The notes under the pieces are model-generated. The model was not told where the DNA came from, did not search any database, and saw only the letters and a list, made by a program, of their open reading frames with translations. From NCBI RefSeq assembly GCF_026967925.1, contig NZ_JAPVBI010000003.1:251070-315069 (forward strand): a stretch of DNA of 64,000 nt, written 5' to 3'. The translations under genes were made by a program, and so were the position numbers. Source of the DNA: Modestobacter sp. VKM Ac-2985. GTDB lineage: Bacteria > Actinomycetota > Actinomycetes > Mycobacteriales > Geodermatophilaceae. Shown piece after piece: positions 1-9,226 of the stretch. Within the stretch, counting starts at the first letter, position 1. The number at the start of each line of letters is the position of its first letter.

Positions 1-895
1 CGTAGACGACCTGCAGGGATGCGTCCCCGAGGGTGCGGCCGAGGGCATCGGCGAGCAGCGCCGGGGTGGCGGCGGACGACGCCAGCCAGGCGCTGAGCTC
101 CTGGACGTCGGACGTCCGCGCGAACCCGCCGCGCAGCATCGCCGCCGCGAAGGCGACGGGCACCCCGGCCAGCAGGACGATCTGCACCCCGACCACCTGG
201 ACGACCGAGAGCCCCGCGGGCGGACCGAGCAGCGGACCGAGCGGGGTCGCCAGGACGGCCAGCGTCCCGTAGCCGTACAGCGGCAGCAGGACCCCGCGGT
301 GGCCGGGCTCGGCGGTGCGCAGCCGGTCGACTAGCACTCCCGCGGTCACCAGCATGACGAGCATCCCCGCGCCGCGCTGGAGCCAGGTGCCGGCCTGGAG
401 CAGGTCCGCCCGCTGGCCGACGGCGAGCACGCCGTCCGGGCTGGCGCCGGGGTCGAAGAGGTAGCGCGGGGCCTCGAGGACGAGCGAGACCACGAAGGCC
501 CCCACCACCGTCAGGCGGGAGGTGCGCGAGCGGAGGCGGCCGGACGGGAAGGCGTGCAGCAGCCACACCGCCACGGCGAGCGGGGTGGTGGCCAGCACGA
601 CACCCACCGCGACCAGGACCGGCGCCGCGGTGTTGGCGAGCGCGGCCGCGAACCACGACAGCCCCCCGATGACCATGATCGGTCCGGTCCGGTTGCCCGG
701 CCTGCGCCGCCACGCCACCAGGCCTGCGGCCAGGTGGACGAGCCCCCCGGCCGGGAACGACGCGAGCAGCCACCACGGGGCCGCCCGCTGGTCGGCGAAG
801 AGCGCCAGCTCGACGCCGGCGACCAGGGCACCGGACGTGCCGATCAGCGCGAGGCTCAGCGTCAGCGGCGACCGCACCTCTCCCCCAGGCGGCAT
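1..895 (-). CDS. Sensor histidine kinase, N-terminal part (cut by window edge)
   Basis: An open frame runs from an ATG at 895 to the window edge without a stop, giving about 298 residues. It begins MPPGGEVRSPL and then has several hydrophobic segments (near residues 10-33, 41-60, 72-86, 92-115, 127-140, 180-245) separated by short Arg-rich turns. After the last membrane helix the protein enters a soluble region (LADALGRTLGDASLQVVY) that resembles the linker or GAF start of NarL-type sensor kinases with multi-helix membrane input domains. The HisKA_3 and ATPase domains would lie outside the window, so the kinase call is inference from this architecture. The partner regulator is not visible. 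A GTG at codon 7 is an alternative start. Codon use is like the neighbours. Confidence 0.6.
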   Translation of the reverse strand, partial: MPPGGEVRSPLTLSLALIGTSGALVAGVELALFADQRAAPWWLLASFPAGGLVHLAAGLVAWRRRPGNRTGPIMVIGGLSWFAAALANTAAPVLVAVGVVLATTPLAVAVWLLHAFPSGRLRSRTSRLTVVGAFVVSLVLEAPRYLFDPGASPDGVLAVGQRADLLQAGTWLQRGAGMLVMLVTAGVLVDRLRTAEPGHRGVLLPLYGYGTLAVLATPLGPLLGPPAGLSVVQVVGVQIVLLAGVPVAFAAAMLRGGFARTSDVQELSAWLASSAATPALLADALGRTLGDASLQVVY

Positions 896-1040
896 CGGGC
901 CAGCATGGCACCGGCGGGGCAGCCTCGGTGCGGCGTCGCACCGGCCACGACACCTGCGGGCACCCTGTACCCAGGTCCACGTGGGCGGGGGGCACCCAGG
1001 TCCATTGCCCGGCGGTCACGGCGTCGCCAGGGTCGCCTGC

Positions 1041-2645
1041 ATGAAGCGCCGGGCGGCTGCCCTCCCCCTGCTCGTGTCGGCCGCCGTGCTGGTCGCGTCC
1101 ACCTCGTCGGCCGGGTCCGCCGCCCGGCCGGGCGGCGAGCCGGGCATCCAGGCGCAGGTCGGTGAGCTCCCCGCGGCCGCCGCCGCGATCATGTCCCGGC
1201 CGGAGTACGACACGGCCCGGTGGCTGTACTCCGTCGCCGAGGCGGACACGGGGCGAGTCGTCCTGGCCGGCCGCGCCGGGGAGCTCGTCTTCACCGCGTC
1301 GACGGCGAAGCAGTTCACCGTCGGCACGGCCTACGCGACGCTGGGCACCGACGCCACGCTCACCACGCCGGTGTACGCGACGGCCGAGCCGGTGGGTGGC
1401 GTCGTCGCCGGGGACCTGGTGCTGGTGGCGTCCGGCGACCTCACCCTGGGCGGTCGCGGCGCCATGAGCGGCCGGGTGGACCACACGTTCACCGCCGACA
1501 CGATCGACCACGTCTACGGCGACATCGCCCCGAACGCGGCCCTCGTCCCCGACGACCCGCTGGCCGGCCTGGACGACCTCGCCCGGCAGGTCGCCGCCAC
1601 CGGCGTCACCGAGGTCGCCGGTGACGTGGTCGTCGACACCCGGCTGTGGGAGACCTTCGACGGCCAGGAGGGACCGGCCCCGTCGATCTACGTCAACGAC
1701 AACATCCTGGACATCACCGTGACGGCGGCCGGGATCGGTCAGCCCGCCGTCCTCGACCTCCGGCCGCAGACCCGGGCCGTCACCGTGGAGTCGACGGTGA
1801 CCACCACCGACGCGGCGACGCCGACGTCGCTCACCGTCGCCGCCGACCCGGGCGACCCCACCTCGGTCACGGTCGGCGGCACCATCGCGGCCGGTGAGTC
1901 CCAGCTGACCATCCACCGGGTCCCCGACGCCGCCTCCTGGGCACGCACCCTGTTGGTCGAGGCGCTCGGTCGCGCCGGGGTCACGGTCACCTCCCCCGCC
2001 GTCGGACCCAACGACCAGGCCGGGTTGCCGCCCGCCGGCTCGTACCCGGCCGGGCAGCGGGTGGCCGCCCTGACCTCCCCGCCGCTGTCGGCGCTCGGCC
2101 GGATGATCCTGGAGACCAGCTACAACACCGGGGCCAACGCCCTGATGTGCCTGCTCGCGGTGCACGGCGGGTCGACGGACTGCATCGACGGGCTGGCCGC
2201 GGTGCACCACCAGCTGGGCCTGGCCGGCGTCGACACCGACGACGTGGTGCTGTTCGACGGGCAGGGCGCCGACCCGGCGTCGACGACCCCCGAGCAGATG
2301 GTCACCTGGCTGAGGTGGGCGCAGACCCAGCCCTGGGGCGAGGAGCTCGCCGCCGGCCAGCCCGTCCTCGGGGTGAGCGGGACGCTGGCCAGCACCGGTC
2401 AGGACGGTCCCGCTTCGGGCCGGGTCGCGGCCAAGACGGGGACCAGCGTCGACGTCGACCCCACCACCGGCCGGATCTACTACAAGGTGCAGAGCCTCGC
2501 CGGGTACCTCACGACCGAGCGGGGTGAGCGGCTGGTGTTCTCGCTGTCCATGAGCGGGGCCACCTACGCCGACCTGCCGACCGGTCTGTACCAGGCGAAC
2601 GAGGACGTGGCGGCCGTCGCCGCCGCGTTCCAGCAGGCGCTGTGA
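1041..2645 (+). CDS. dacB: D-alanyl-D-alanine carboxypeptidase/endopeptidase (PBP4, peptidase S13)
   Basis: 534 residues from ATG 1041, chosen because the protein then begins with a clear signal peptide (MKRR, hydrophobic stretch to about residue 20); upstream in-frame sequence is Arg/Pro-rich and not protein-like. The three penicillin-binding motifs are in order: STAK (S87 nucleophile, K90), SYN in SYNTGANALM, and KTGTS near the C terminus. Between the first two lies the large insertion typical of class C PBP4 proteins. PBP4 enzymes trim or cleave cross-linked peptidoglycan outside the membrane. The length is slightly above the family norm of about 480. The next gene encodes another secreted penicillin-recognising enzyme, starting 86 nt downstream, so the two may be co-transcribed. 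Confidence 0.9.
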   Translation: MKRRAAALPLLVSAAVLVASTSSAGSAARPGGEPGIQAQVGELPAAAAAIMSRPEYDTARWLYSVAEADTGRVVLAGRAGELVFTASTAKQFTVGTAYATLGTDATLTTPVYATAEPVGGVVAGDLVLVASGDLTLGGRGAMSGRVDHTFTADTIDHVYGDIAPNAALVPDDPLAGLDDLARQVAATGVTEVAGDVVVDTRLWETFDGQEGPAPSIYVNDNILDITVTAAGIGQPAVLDLRPQTRAVTVESTVTTTDAATPTSLTVAADPGDPTSVTVGGTIAAGESQLTIHRVPDAASWARTLLVEALGRAGVTVTSPAVGPNDQAGLPPAGSYPAGQRVAALTSPPLSALGRMILETSYNTGANALMCLLAVHGGSTDCIDGLAAVHHQLGLAGVDTDDVVLFDGQGADPASTTPEQMVTWLRWAQTQPWGEELAAGQPVLGVSGTLASTGQDGPASGRVAAKTGTSVDVDPTTGRIYYKVQSLAGYLTTERGERLVFSLSMSGATYADLPTGLYQANEDVAAVAAAFQQAL

Positions 2646-2731
2646 CCCCGACGGTGCACCCCGGCACGCCCCCCGACACACACCACAGCCACCCGTCCAC
2701 CCCGGACCGGACACCCCTCGGAAGGTCGACC

Positions 2732-3985
2732 ATGACAGCTGCAGAGCGCTCGTGCGGGTCGCGTCGCCACCGGTCACCCGGTGCACTGGCCACCTCGATC
2801 GCGACGGCGACGGCGGTCGCGCTGCTGGTCGTGGCTCCCGCCCAGGCCCAGGCGTCACCGCACTGGGCGTGGTGGCAGGCGGAGGACCCGGCCTACGCCG
2901 CGGCGGTCCAGCCCGAACTCCGCCAGCTGATGCGGGACCTGGCGGTCACCGGCGCCGCCGTCCTCGTGCGGTCCCCCGAGCTCGGTGACTGGACCACCAC
3001 GATGGGCACCCGGACCTGGCACGGCACCGAGCCGGTCACCCTCGCCGACCACGTCCGGATCGGCAGCATCACCAAGACCTGGACCGGGACGGTGGTCCTG
3101 CAGCTGGTCGACGAGGGCCGGCTCAGCCTCGACGACCCGGTGTCGACGTACCGGCCGGACGTGCCCAACGGGGACCACATCACCATCGCCCAGTTGCTGG
3201 ACATGAGCAGCGGGCTGGCCAACTACACCACCGACCTGACGCTGAACGAGCAGCTGGACAGCAACCCCGGCCGGGTGTGGGACCCGGAGGAGCTGCTCGC
3301 CATCGGCCTGGCCATGCCGCCGGCCTTCCCCCCGGGCGGGGGCTTCCTCTACTCCAACACCAACTACGTCCTGCTGGGCCTGATCATCGAACAGCTCACC
3401 GGGGTCCCGGTGGAGCAGGCCGTCCAGGACCGGGTCCTCGACCCGTTGCGGCTGGACGAGACCTCCTTCCCGGCCCTGACCGACGCATCGATCCCCGAGC
3501 CGCACCCGCAGATGTACACGTTCGGCACCAACGTGGAGACCATCGACAGTCTCGTGCTCCCGCCGGAGGTCCAGGCCGCAGCCCGCGCCGGCACCCTCGA
3601 GCCGATGGACGTCACCGACACCAACCCCTCCTGGGCGTGGACCGCCGGCGCCGGGATCTCCACCGCCCGCGACCTCGCCGACCACGTGGAGGAACTGGTC
3701 GACGGCTGCCTGCTCAGCCCGCAGCTCCAGCAGCAGCGGCTCGACAGCGTCCAGCCGGTGGACCCCGACGATCCGGCCAGCGCCGGCTACGGGCTCGCCC
3801 TCGCCCGCTTCGGGCCCCTGTACGGACACACCGGCGAACTCCCCGGCACCAACTCCTTCATGGGCCACGACCCCGTCCGCGACATCACCGTCGTCACCTG
3901 GACCTCCACCGCCCCCGCACCCGACGGCACCGACCCCGCCGTCGAACTCGCCAAGGCGGTGGTCGACGAGCTCTACGCCGACTGA
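2732..3985 (+). CDS. Secreted serine hydrolase of the beta-lactamase/D-Ala-D-Ala carboxypeptidase class C family
   Basis: 417 residues from ATG 2732, preceded by GGAAGG; an in-frame GTG at 2642 would add 30 unstructured residues before the signal peptide. The N terminus is basic (RRHRSPG) followed by a hydrophobic segment ending at APAQAQA, a good signal-peptidase site. Family motifs (PF00144) are visible: SITK with the nucleophilic serine, YSN in the second motif, and HTG in place of KTG. Members include R61-type DD-carboxypeptidases, esterases and penicillin-binding hydrolases, and the substrate cannot be set from sequence. The gene follows the PBP4 gene on the same strand, suggesting a cell-wall role. 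Its 3' end overlaps the convergent cupin gene by 13 nt. Confidence 0.85.
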   Translation: MTAAERSCGSRRHRSPGALATSIATATAVALLVVAPAQAQASPHWAWWQAEDPAYAAAVQPELRQLMRDLAVTGAAVLVRSPELGDWTTTMGTRTWHGTEPVTLADHVRIGSITKTWTGTVVLQLVDEGRLSLDDPVSTYRPDVPNGDHITIAQLLDMSSGLANYTTDLTLNEQLDSNPGRVWDPEELLAIGLAMPPAFPPGGGFLYSNTNYVLLGLIIEQLTGVPVEQAVQDRVLDPLRLDETSFPALTDASIPEPHPQMYTFGTNVETIDSLVLPPEVQAAARAGTLEPMDVTDTNPSWAWTAGAGISTARDLADHVEELVDGCLLSPQLQQQRLDSVQPVDPDDPASAGYGLALARFGPLYGHTGELPGTNSFMGHDPVRDITVVTWTSTAPAPDGTDPAVELAKAVVDELYAD

Positions 3986-4338
3986 CCGCCCTGCAGGTGG
4001 CGGACGACCTCCTCGAGCTGGCTGGTCGGCGACACGTCGAGGTACTCGCAGTCCTCGAGCGCCTCCGGGGCGTGCCCGGGTGCCCAGTAGAAGGCCTGCC
4101 CTGCCTCGTAGGTCGAGTCGCCGTCCGCGGTGTGCATGACCAGCCGGCCGGAGATCATGTACCCCCAGTGCGGGCAGGGGCAGAGGTCGCCCGGGAGGCC
4201 GGCCAGGCCCGGCCGGAGGTCTGCTCCGGCCGGCAGCCGGACCCAGGCGACGTTGTTCTCCCCGGCCCGGTCGGTCCGGAACTCCACACCTCCGCCCTCG
4301 ATGGCCATGGGCAGGTCCGTTCGGTCGATGACGCGCAT
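3973..4338 (-). CDS. Small cupin-domain protein
   Basis: 121 residues from ATG 4338, preceded by CGAGGAGACG as ribosome-binding site. The single domain matches small cupins: a PHWGYMISGR segment (His plus Gly of cupin motif 1) and GQAFYWAPGHAPEA (motif 2). The first motif keeps only one clear metal-type histidine, so metal binding is uncertain. It starts 37 nt after the stop of the upstream FAD-dependent oxidoreductase on the same strand, so the two probably form an operon; a role in handling the oxidase product is possible but not shown. The divergent LuxR regulator at 5919 is the likely controller. The 3' end overlaps the preceding serine hydrolase gene on the other strand. Confidence 0.75.
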   Translation of the reverse strand: MRVIDRTDLPMAIEGGGVEFRTDRAGENNVAWVRLPAGADLRPGLAGLPGDLCPCPHWGYMISGRLVMHTADGDSTYEAGQAFYWAPGHAPEALEDCEYLDVSPTSQLEEVVRHLQGGQSA

Positions 4339-4375
4339 CTCGTCTCCTCGGTCCGGGTGCCGCGGCGGCACCGGG

Positions 4376-5746
4376 TCAGGGCTGGATGTTCTGGTTGAGG
4401 TGGAACAGGTTGTCCGGGTCGTAGCGCCGCTTCACCTCCCGCAGGCGCGCGTGGTTGGCGCCGTAGTTGGCACCGGCGCGCGGCTGGTCGTCGGCCGAGG
4501 CGAAGTTGACGTAGCCGCCCTCCTCGGAGTGCGGCGCGATCGCCGCGTGGTAGTCGCGGACCCAGGCGGTGTTGCGCTCGTTGTCCGCGGGATCGGGCCA
4601 CATGCCGGCGATCACCGGCGCGAACGAGGCGTCGCGGTGCCCGAACGCCGTGGCGTCGGCCGCCACGTCGTGGACGGCCCCGTTGATCGGGTAGAGGTGC
4701 ACGGTCGAGTTCACGGTGGGCACCTTCGGCCCGTGCTCCATGTGCGCGGCGATCGCGTCGTCGGTCAGTTCGCGGACGAAGGCGGCCTTCCAGTGGTGCT
4801 GCAGCCCCGCAGGCACCAGGCCGTCGAAGGCACTGTTCAGCGCGGCGTAGGGCATCGGGCCGACGTGCTCAGCCACCGGACGGGCGACCTGCCGGAGACC
4901 GTCGAGGACCTGCTCCCCCTCCGCCGCGGAGCCGGTCCAGCAGGACACGACGGCGACGAACGGCTCCCCCACCCGGTCCTCCGGCACGAACGGCAACGGC
5001 GGCGCGATCTGGAAGGCCGGGAAGCCGCCGTACTCCCGCGGCGCCGTCCGGATGAAGTCCCGGAAGTGGGCAAGGACCGCCGGCCCGTCGGCCAGCTCGA
5101 AGAACATCGGCCCGCCGAGGACGGTGGTCACCGGGTGCAACCGGAAGGTGAACCGGGTGACCACGCCGAAGTTCCCGCCACCGCCCTGGAGCGCCCAGAA
5201 CAGGTCGGGGTGCTCCGAGGCGCTCGCGGTCACGACCGTCCCGTCAGCCGTCACCACCTCCGCCGAGAGCAGGTTGTCGCAGGAGAGCCCGTATCCGCGT
5301 GCCAGGTAGCCGATGCCGCCGCCGAGGGTCAGGCCGCCGACGCCGGTGGTGGAGACGATCCCGCCGGTCGTCGCCAGGCCGTGCGCGGCGGTGACGTCGT
5401 TGAACCGGCCCCAGGTGGCGCCGCCCCCGACGGTGGCCGTGCGCCTCTCGTCGTCGACGTCCACCGCCTGCATGCCCGACAGGTCCGCCACGACGGCGTC
5501 GTCCGCGGTGCCGAAGCCGGGCACACTGTGGCCTCCGCCGCGCACGGCCAACGGACTGCCGCTCTCGGCCGCGCAACGCACGGTCGCCACCACGTCGGCG
5601 GTGCCCACGCAGCGGACCACCACCGCGGGGTGCGCGTCGATCATCGCGTTGTAGACGTGCCGGGCCTCCTCGTAGGCCTCGTCCCCCGGCCGGACGACGC
5701 GTCCGTCCACCTGTGTCGTCAGGCTGTCGAGTGCTGGCACGGCCAT
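4376..5746 (-). CDS. FAD-dependent oxidoreductase, berberine-bridge-enzyme type
   Basis: 456 residues from ATG 5746 with GAGGGGGA just upstream. The N-terminal PP-loop FAD domain contains RGGGHS, whose histidine is the usual covalent 8-alpha FAD attachment point, followed by TTGVGGLTLGGG and YGLSCDN. The C terminus (PRAGANYGANHARLREVKRRYDPDNLFHLNQNI) is the BBE domain. The position that carries the second, 6-S-cysteinyl link in bicovalent family members is Gly in VGGLTLGGG, so a monocovalent flavin is expected. These enzymes oxidise alcohols, sugars or amine rings with O2; the substrate is unknown. It heads a probable two-gene operon with the cupin and is divergent from a large LuxR regulator, with 172 nt of shared upstream DNA. 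Confidence 0.88.
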   Translation of the reverse strand: MAVPALDSLTTQVDGRVVRPGDEAYEEARHVYNAMIDAHPAVVVRCVGTADVVATVRCAAESGSPLAVRGGGHSVPGFGTADDAVVADLSGMQAVDVDDERRTATVGGGATWGRFNDVTAAHGLATTGGIVSTTGVGGLTLGGGIGYLARGYGLSCDNLLSAEVVTADGTVVTASASEHPDLFWALQGGGGNFGVVTRFTFRLHPVTTVLGGPMFFELADGPAVLAHFRDFIRTAPREYGGFPAFQIAPPLPFVPEDRVGEPFVAVVSCWTGSAAEGEQVLDGLRQVARPVAEHVGPMPYAALNSAFDGLVPAGLQHHWKAAFVRELTDDAIAAHMEHGPKVPTVNSTVHLYPINGAVHDVAADATAFGHRDASFAPVIAGMWPDPADNERNTAWVRDYHAAIAPHSEEGGYVNFASADDQPRAGANYGANHARLREVKRRYDPDNLFHLNQNIQP

Positions 5747-5918
5747 GGCTCCCCCTCGGGGCTGGATGCCGGTGCGCCGCGGGATCGCGGTGTGCACCCG
5801 ACGCTAGGAGCGGCGGGACGAGGCGCACATGACCAGATGTGCGTGACTGTGTCCGCCGGCCGACCATGGTCAGTTCTGGTCATCGACGCCGGGACCGGGC
5901 AGGGCTAGCGTCGGCTCC

Positions 5919-8810
5919 GTGTCCGGCTGGGCGCCACCACCGCTCCCGGCGCGCTGGTCCGCACCCGCGCGCCCGCCCTTCGTCGGCCGATGGGCCGAGC
6001 TCAGCGCCTTCGAGGAGGTCTGGTCGGCGGTCCGGGCCGGGAGCCGGCAGGTGGTCTTCGTGGGTGGGGAGCCGGGTGCCGGGAAGTCCCGGCTGCTGGC
6101 CGAGGTGGCGACGACGCTGCACGGACACGGGGCGGCCGTGCTGGTCGGCACGTGCGCGGCGGAGTTCGGGCCGCCCTACCAGCCCTTCGGCGCACCGCTC
6201 GAGGCGCTGCTGGGCACCCGGACCGAGCCCCGCCACGCCGAGCGGCTGTCGACCCTGGCCGGACGGGGCCCGCCGGGCGACGCCGACGCGCCCTCCCACG
6301 AACACCGGCGGACGCTGTACGACGCGGCGGTGGACGCGGTCTGCGACGTCACCGCCCGCCAGCCGCTGGTCCTGGCGCTGGAGGACCTCCACCTCGCCGG
6401 CCCGTCCGCGCTGCAGCTGCTCACCCACCTCGTCGAGCAGACCGCGGACTGCCCGATGCTCGTGCTCGCCACCCACCGCACGACGGCGCCGGACCGTTCC
6501 GCCGGCCTGGTCCGCACCGTTGCGCAGCTGCACCGGCTCGACGGCGTCCGTCGACTGGACCTGGCCGGCCTGGCCGCCGAGGACATCGCCGAGTACCTGG
6601 TGGCGGAAGGCCGGCTCTCCCCGCGCGCCGCACGGCGGGCCGCGACGGTGCTGCGGGACCAGACCGGTGGGAACCCGTTCTTCCTCCGTGAGCTGGTGCG
6701 CGACCACTCCACGCGAGGCGGCCTCCTCCCCGGCACGGCGGCGAGGAAGGCGCCGGCCTCGGTCCGCGACACGATCCTCGACCGGCTGGAGCAGCTGACG
6801 GCGCCCGAGCGCCAGACCGTCGAGCTGGCCGCCGTCGTGGGCGAGGACGTCGACGTCGCGACGGTGCTCGCGGCAGCCGAGTGGGGCCGGGAGACCACGC
6901 TGGCGGCACTGGACCAGGCCGTCGCGTTCGGACTGCTCGAGCCCGTGCCCCCGACGGACGACGTGCTCAGGTTCCCGCACGCGCTGTCCCGCCAGGCCGT
7001 GCTGGACCTGATGCCGGCCTCCCGCCGGCTCAACCTGCACGCGGAGGTCGCGCGTGCAGTCGAGTGCACGGCGCCCGGTTCCGAGCGGCGGACCCAGCAG
7101 CTGGCCTTCCACTATGCGCAGTCGCAGGCCCTCGGCCACGCCGGGAAAGCGGTGCAGTACCTCACCGCGGCCGCCCGTGCCGCTGCGCGGAGCCTGGCCC
7201 ACGAGGACGCCGCTGGTTGGTTCGAACAGGCCGCCGGCCTCGTCGCCGACGGCCCCGAGCGCAGTCGGCTGGTGCTGGCGGCCGCCGACAGCCACCTCCT
7301 GGCCGGTGACTTCGCCCGCGCCCGGGCTCTCGCCGAACAGGTGGCCGCCGGGGAGGTGGACGCCGACGCACGGCTGAACGGTGCCGTCCTCTTCGAGGAC
7401 GCCTCCTGGCGGCCCGGCCTGCCCGGGCACCGGGCGGTGCAGCTGCTGGCCGACGCCCTGGCCGGGATCGAGCCGGACCCGGCCGATCCCGGGTACGTCC
7501 GGGGCCTGGCCAGTCTGGGCCGGGCCCTGGCGTTCACCGGCGCCACGGAACAGGCCGGTTCCCTCGGCCGGCGCGCGATCGCGCTGGCCCGGGCCCTCGG
7601 GGACGACGGGCTGCTCGCCGACGCGCTGCAGGCCAGCCTCTGGAACGGGCTGCGCCCGCAGGATGCACCGGACAAGTTCGACCGCGCCGGGGAGCTGTCC
7701 CGGCTGGCCCACCGGACCGGGGCGATGGGGCACCTGGGCCCGGCGGCCTACTACCGGGGGGTCATCTCCTATCTGCAGGGTGAGCCGGTGGCCCTCGCAG
7801 AGGCCCATGACGACCTGATCCGGATGGCCCGGGCCACGGGGCAGACCTTCTTCGACTACATGGCCGGGTGCATGAGCTACGCGCGGCAGTTCGTCGCCGG
7901 GGACTTCGCCGCGGCACAGCGCACCTGCGACGTCCTGCTGGACCTGGGCACCTCGTTCGGCAGCGATGACACCGAGGGCCCGTGTGCGGTGCAGAGCTAC
8001 ATGGTCCGCAGGGAGAGCGGGACCGTCGAGCGGGTGCGTGCGCTGATCACCGGCGACGAGCGCCCGGAGGACCACTGGGCGCCCGGCCTGCTGGCCCTCT
8101 ACACGGAGCTGGAGCTGGCCAGGCCTGCGGCGCGCCTGCTCGCCTGGCTGCTCGACGGCCGCCTGGCCCGGCACCAGGACTCCGCCCAGTGGCCCTGCGT
8201 CCTGGTCTACGCGACCGAGGCGGCGCTGTTCCTGGAGGACGAGGGGGCCGCGCGGACGCTGCGGCCGCTGCTGGCCGAGTACACCGGCACGAACCTCGTC
8301 GCCGGGCAGTTCGTCGCCGTGTTCGGCAGCGCCGACCGCTACCTCGGTGCCCTGGACTCGTTGCTGGGCGAGGCGGGAGCGGCGGACCTGCTGGCCTCCG
8401 CCCTGGGGATGGACGTCCGGATGGACGCGACCCTGCACGAGGTGCACACCCTCGTGGCGCTGGTGGAGCACGCGCGCCGGACCGCCGCGGACCCCCAGCA
8501 GCTGGCGGAGCTCACCGGACGGGCCCGGCAGCTGGCCGTACCGCTCGGACTCCGCCGGGCGCTGCGGCTCCTCGGCGGACCGGGGTCACCGGGACCGACG
8601 CGATGTCCCGGTGACCTGACACCGCGGGAGACCGAGGTGCTGCGACTGCTCGGCGAGGGCCTGCTCAACCGGGAGATCGCCCAGCGGCTGGTGATCAGCG
8701 AGAACACCGCCGCCAACCACGTGCGCAGCATCCTGGCGAAGACCCACTCCGGGAACCGGACGCAGGCAGCCATGTTCGCCGCCGCCCACGGGCTGCTCGA
8801 CCAGCGGTGA
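5919..8810 (+). CDS. Large ATP-binding LuxR-family (LAL) transcriptional regulator
   Basis: 963 residues from GTG 5919. The layout is typical of LAL regulators. An AAA/STAND ATPase comes first, with Walker A ([10 protein letters not shown], residues 49-58) and Walker B (LVLALEDLH, about 151-159). A long helical, tetratricopeptide-like middle follows. The C-terminal LuxR helix-turn-helix starts at [15 protein letters not shown] and contains [19 protein letters not shown]. Such proteins act as ATP-dependent, inducer-responsive activators. It is divergent from the BBE oxidase-cupin pair, the natural candidate target. No membrane segment is present. A shorter start is possible because the first 18 residues are Pro/Ala-rich. 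Confidence 0.9.
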   Translation: MSGWAPPPLPARWSAPARPPFVGRWAELSAFEEVWSAVRAGSRQVVFVGGEPGAGKSRLLAEVATTLHGHGAAVLVGTCAAEFGPPYQPFGAPLEALLGTRTEPRHAERLSTLAGRGPPGDADAPSHEHRRTLYDAAVDAVCDVTARQPLVLALEDLHLAGPSALQLLTHLVEQTADCPMLVLATHRTTAPDRSAGLVRTVAQLHRLDGVRRLDLAGLAAEDIAEYLVAEGRLSPRAARRAATVLRDQTGGNPFFLRELVRDHSTRGGLLPGTAARKAPASVRDTILDRLEQLTAPERQTVELAAVVGEDVDVATVLAAAEWGRETTLAALDQAVAFGLLEPVPPTDDVLRFPHALSRQAVLDLMPASRRLNLHAEVARAVECTAPGSERRTQQLAFHYAQSQALGHAGKAVQYLTAAARAAARSLAHEDAAGWFEQAAGLVADGPERSRLVLAAADSHLLAGDFARARALAEQVAAGEVDADARLNGAVLFEDASWRPGLPGHRAVQLLADALAGIEPDPADPGYVRGLASLGRALAFTGATEQAGSLGRRAIALARALGDDGLLADALQASLWNGLRPQDAPDKFDRAGELSRLAHRTGAMGHLGPAAYYRGVISYLQGEPVALAEAHDDLIRMARATGQTFFDYMAGCMSYARQFVAGDFAAAQRTCDVLLDLGTSFGSDDTEGPCAVQSYMVRRESGTVERVRALITGDERPEDHWAPGLLALYTELELARPAARLLAWLLDGRLARHQDSAQWPCVLVYATEAALFLEDEGAARTLRPLLAEYTGTNLVAGQFVAVFGSADRYLGALDSLLGEAGAADLLASALGMDVRMDATLHEVHTLVALVEHARRTAADPQQLAELTGRARQLAVPLGLRRALRLLGGPGSPGPTRCPGDLTPRETEVLRLLGEGLLNREIAQRLVISENTAANHVRSILAKTHSGNRTQAAMFAAAHGLLDQR

Positions 8811-8828
8811 GTGAGGCAACCGGGGCGG

Positions 8829-9098
8829 TCACAGCGGCGCGGTCGTGCCGTCGGGCCGCACCGTCGCCGCCATCTCGACGATCACGTCGGCCGGGAGCCC
8901 GGCGCGGACGGCGGCGCGTCGGATCGCCTCGGCCGAGGGGGCCTCGTAGAGGCAGTACGTCTTGCGCTTGTCGGCGGACAGGAAGGAGTACAGCCACTCG
9001 ACGCCCTCATCGGCGTTGATCCGGTTGACGCCGTCCACCTCGTCGACGCTGAGTTCCAGGTCGTCGGCGTACCGGCGCTCGATCATGAAGACGGGCAT
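8829..9098 (-). CDS. DUF4242 family small protein
   Basis: 89 residues from ATG 9098, preceded by GAAGGG. The sequence starts MPVFMIERRYADDLEL and contains EGVEWLYSFLSADKRKTYCLYEAP and a C-terminal PADVIVEMAATVRPDG. This is the pattern of DUF4242 proteins, a ferredoxin-like alpha/beta family whose Streptomyces member SCO4226 binds nickel. Its role here is unknown. It lies 128 nt downstream of tctA on the same strand and converges with the LuxR gene (18 nt gap), so read-through from the tct operon is possible. Confidence 0.75.
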   Translation of the reverse strand: MPVFMIERRYADDLELSVDEVDGVNRINADEGVEWLYSFLSADKRKTYCLYEAPSAEAIRRAAVRAGLPADVIVEMAATVRPDGTTAPL

Positions 9099-9226
9099 CG
9101 GCCGACCCTTCGACGGGGGTGCGACCGTACCCGCCGCAGAGGCGGTGGGACCAGCCTGCGCCCGCCGTTCGTCTGGGGGGGCACGGCGGCTCACCGGCGG
9201 TTGGTGCGGCCCGAGAGGGCCCGGGC

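Noticed and set aside
4376-5746. Bicovalent flavin attachment in the BBE-type oxidase via the Cys of YGLSCDN
   Set aside because: The 6-S-cysteinyl residue in bicovalent enzymes lies earlier, in the PTVC-VGG type segment. That position is Gly here.
4130-5908. 592-codon plus-strand frame opposite the FAD oxidoreductase
   Set aside because: Composition is Arg/Val/His/Gly-rich and shadows the third codon positions of the real minus-strand gene.
5880-8471. Very long antisense reading frame (over 800 codons) opposite the LAL regulator
   Set aside because: Long spurious frames are common in GC-rich DNA. The translation is Arg/Gly/Gln/Pro-rich without domains, while the opposite strand encodes a complete LAL protein.
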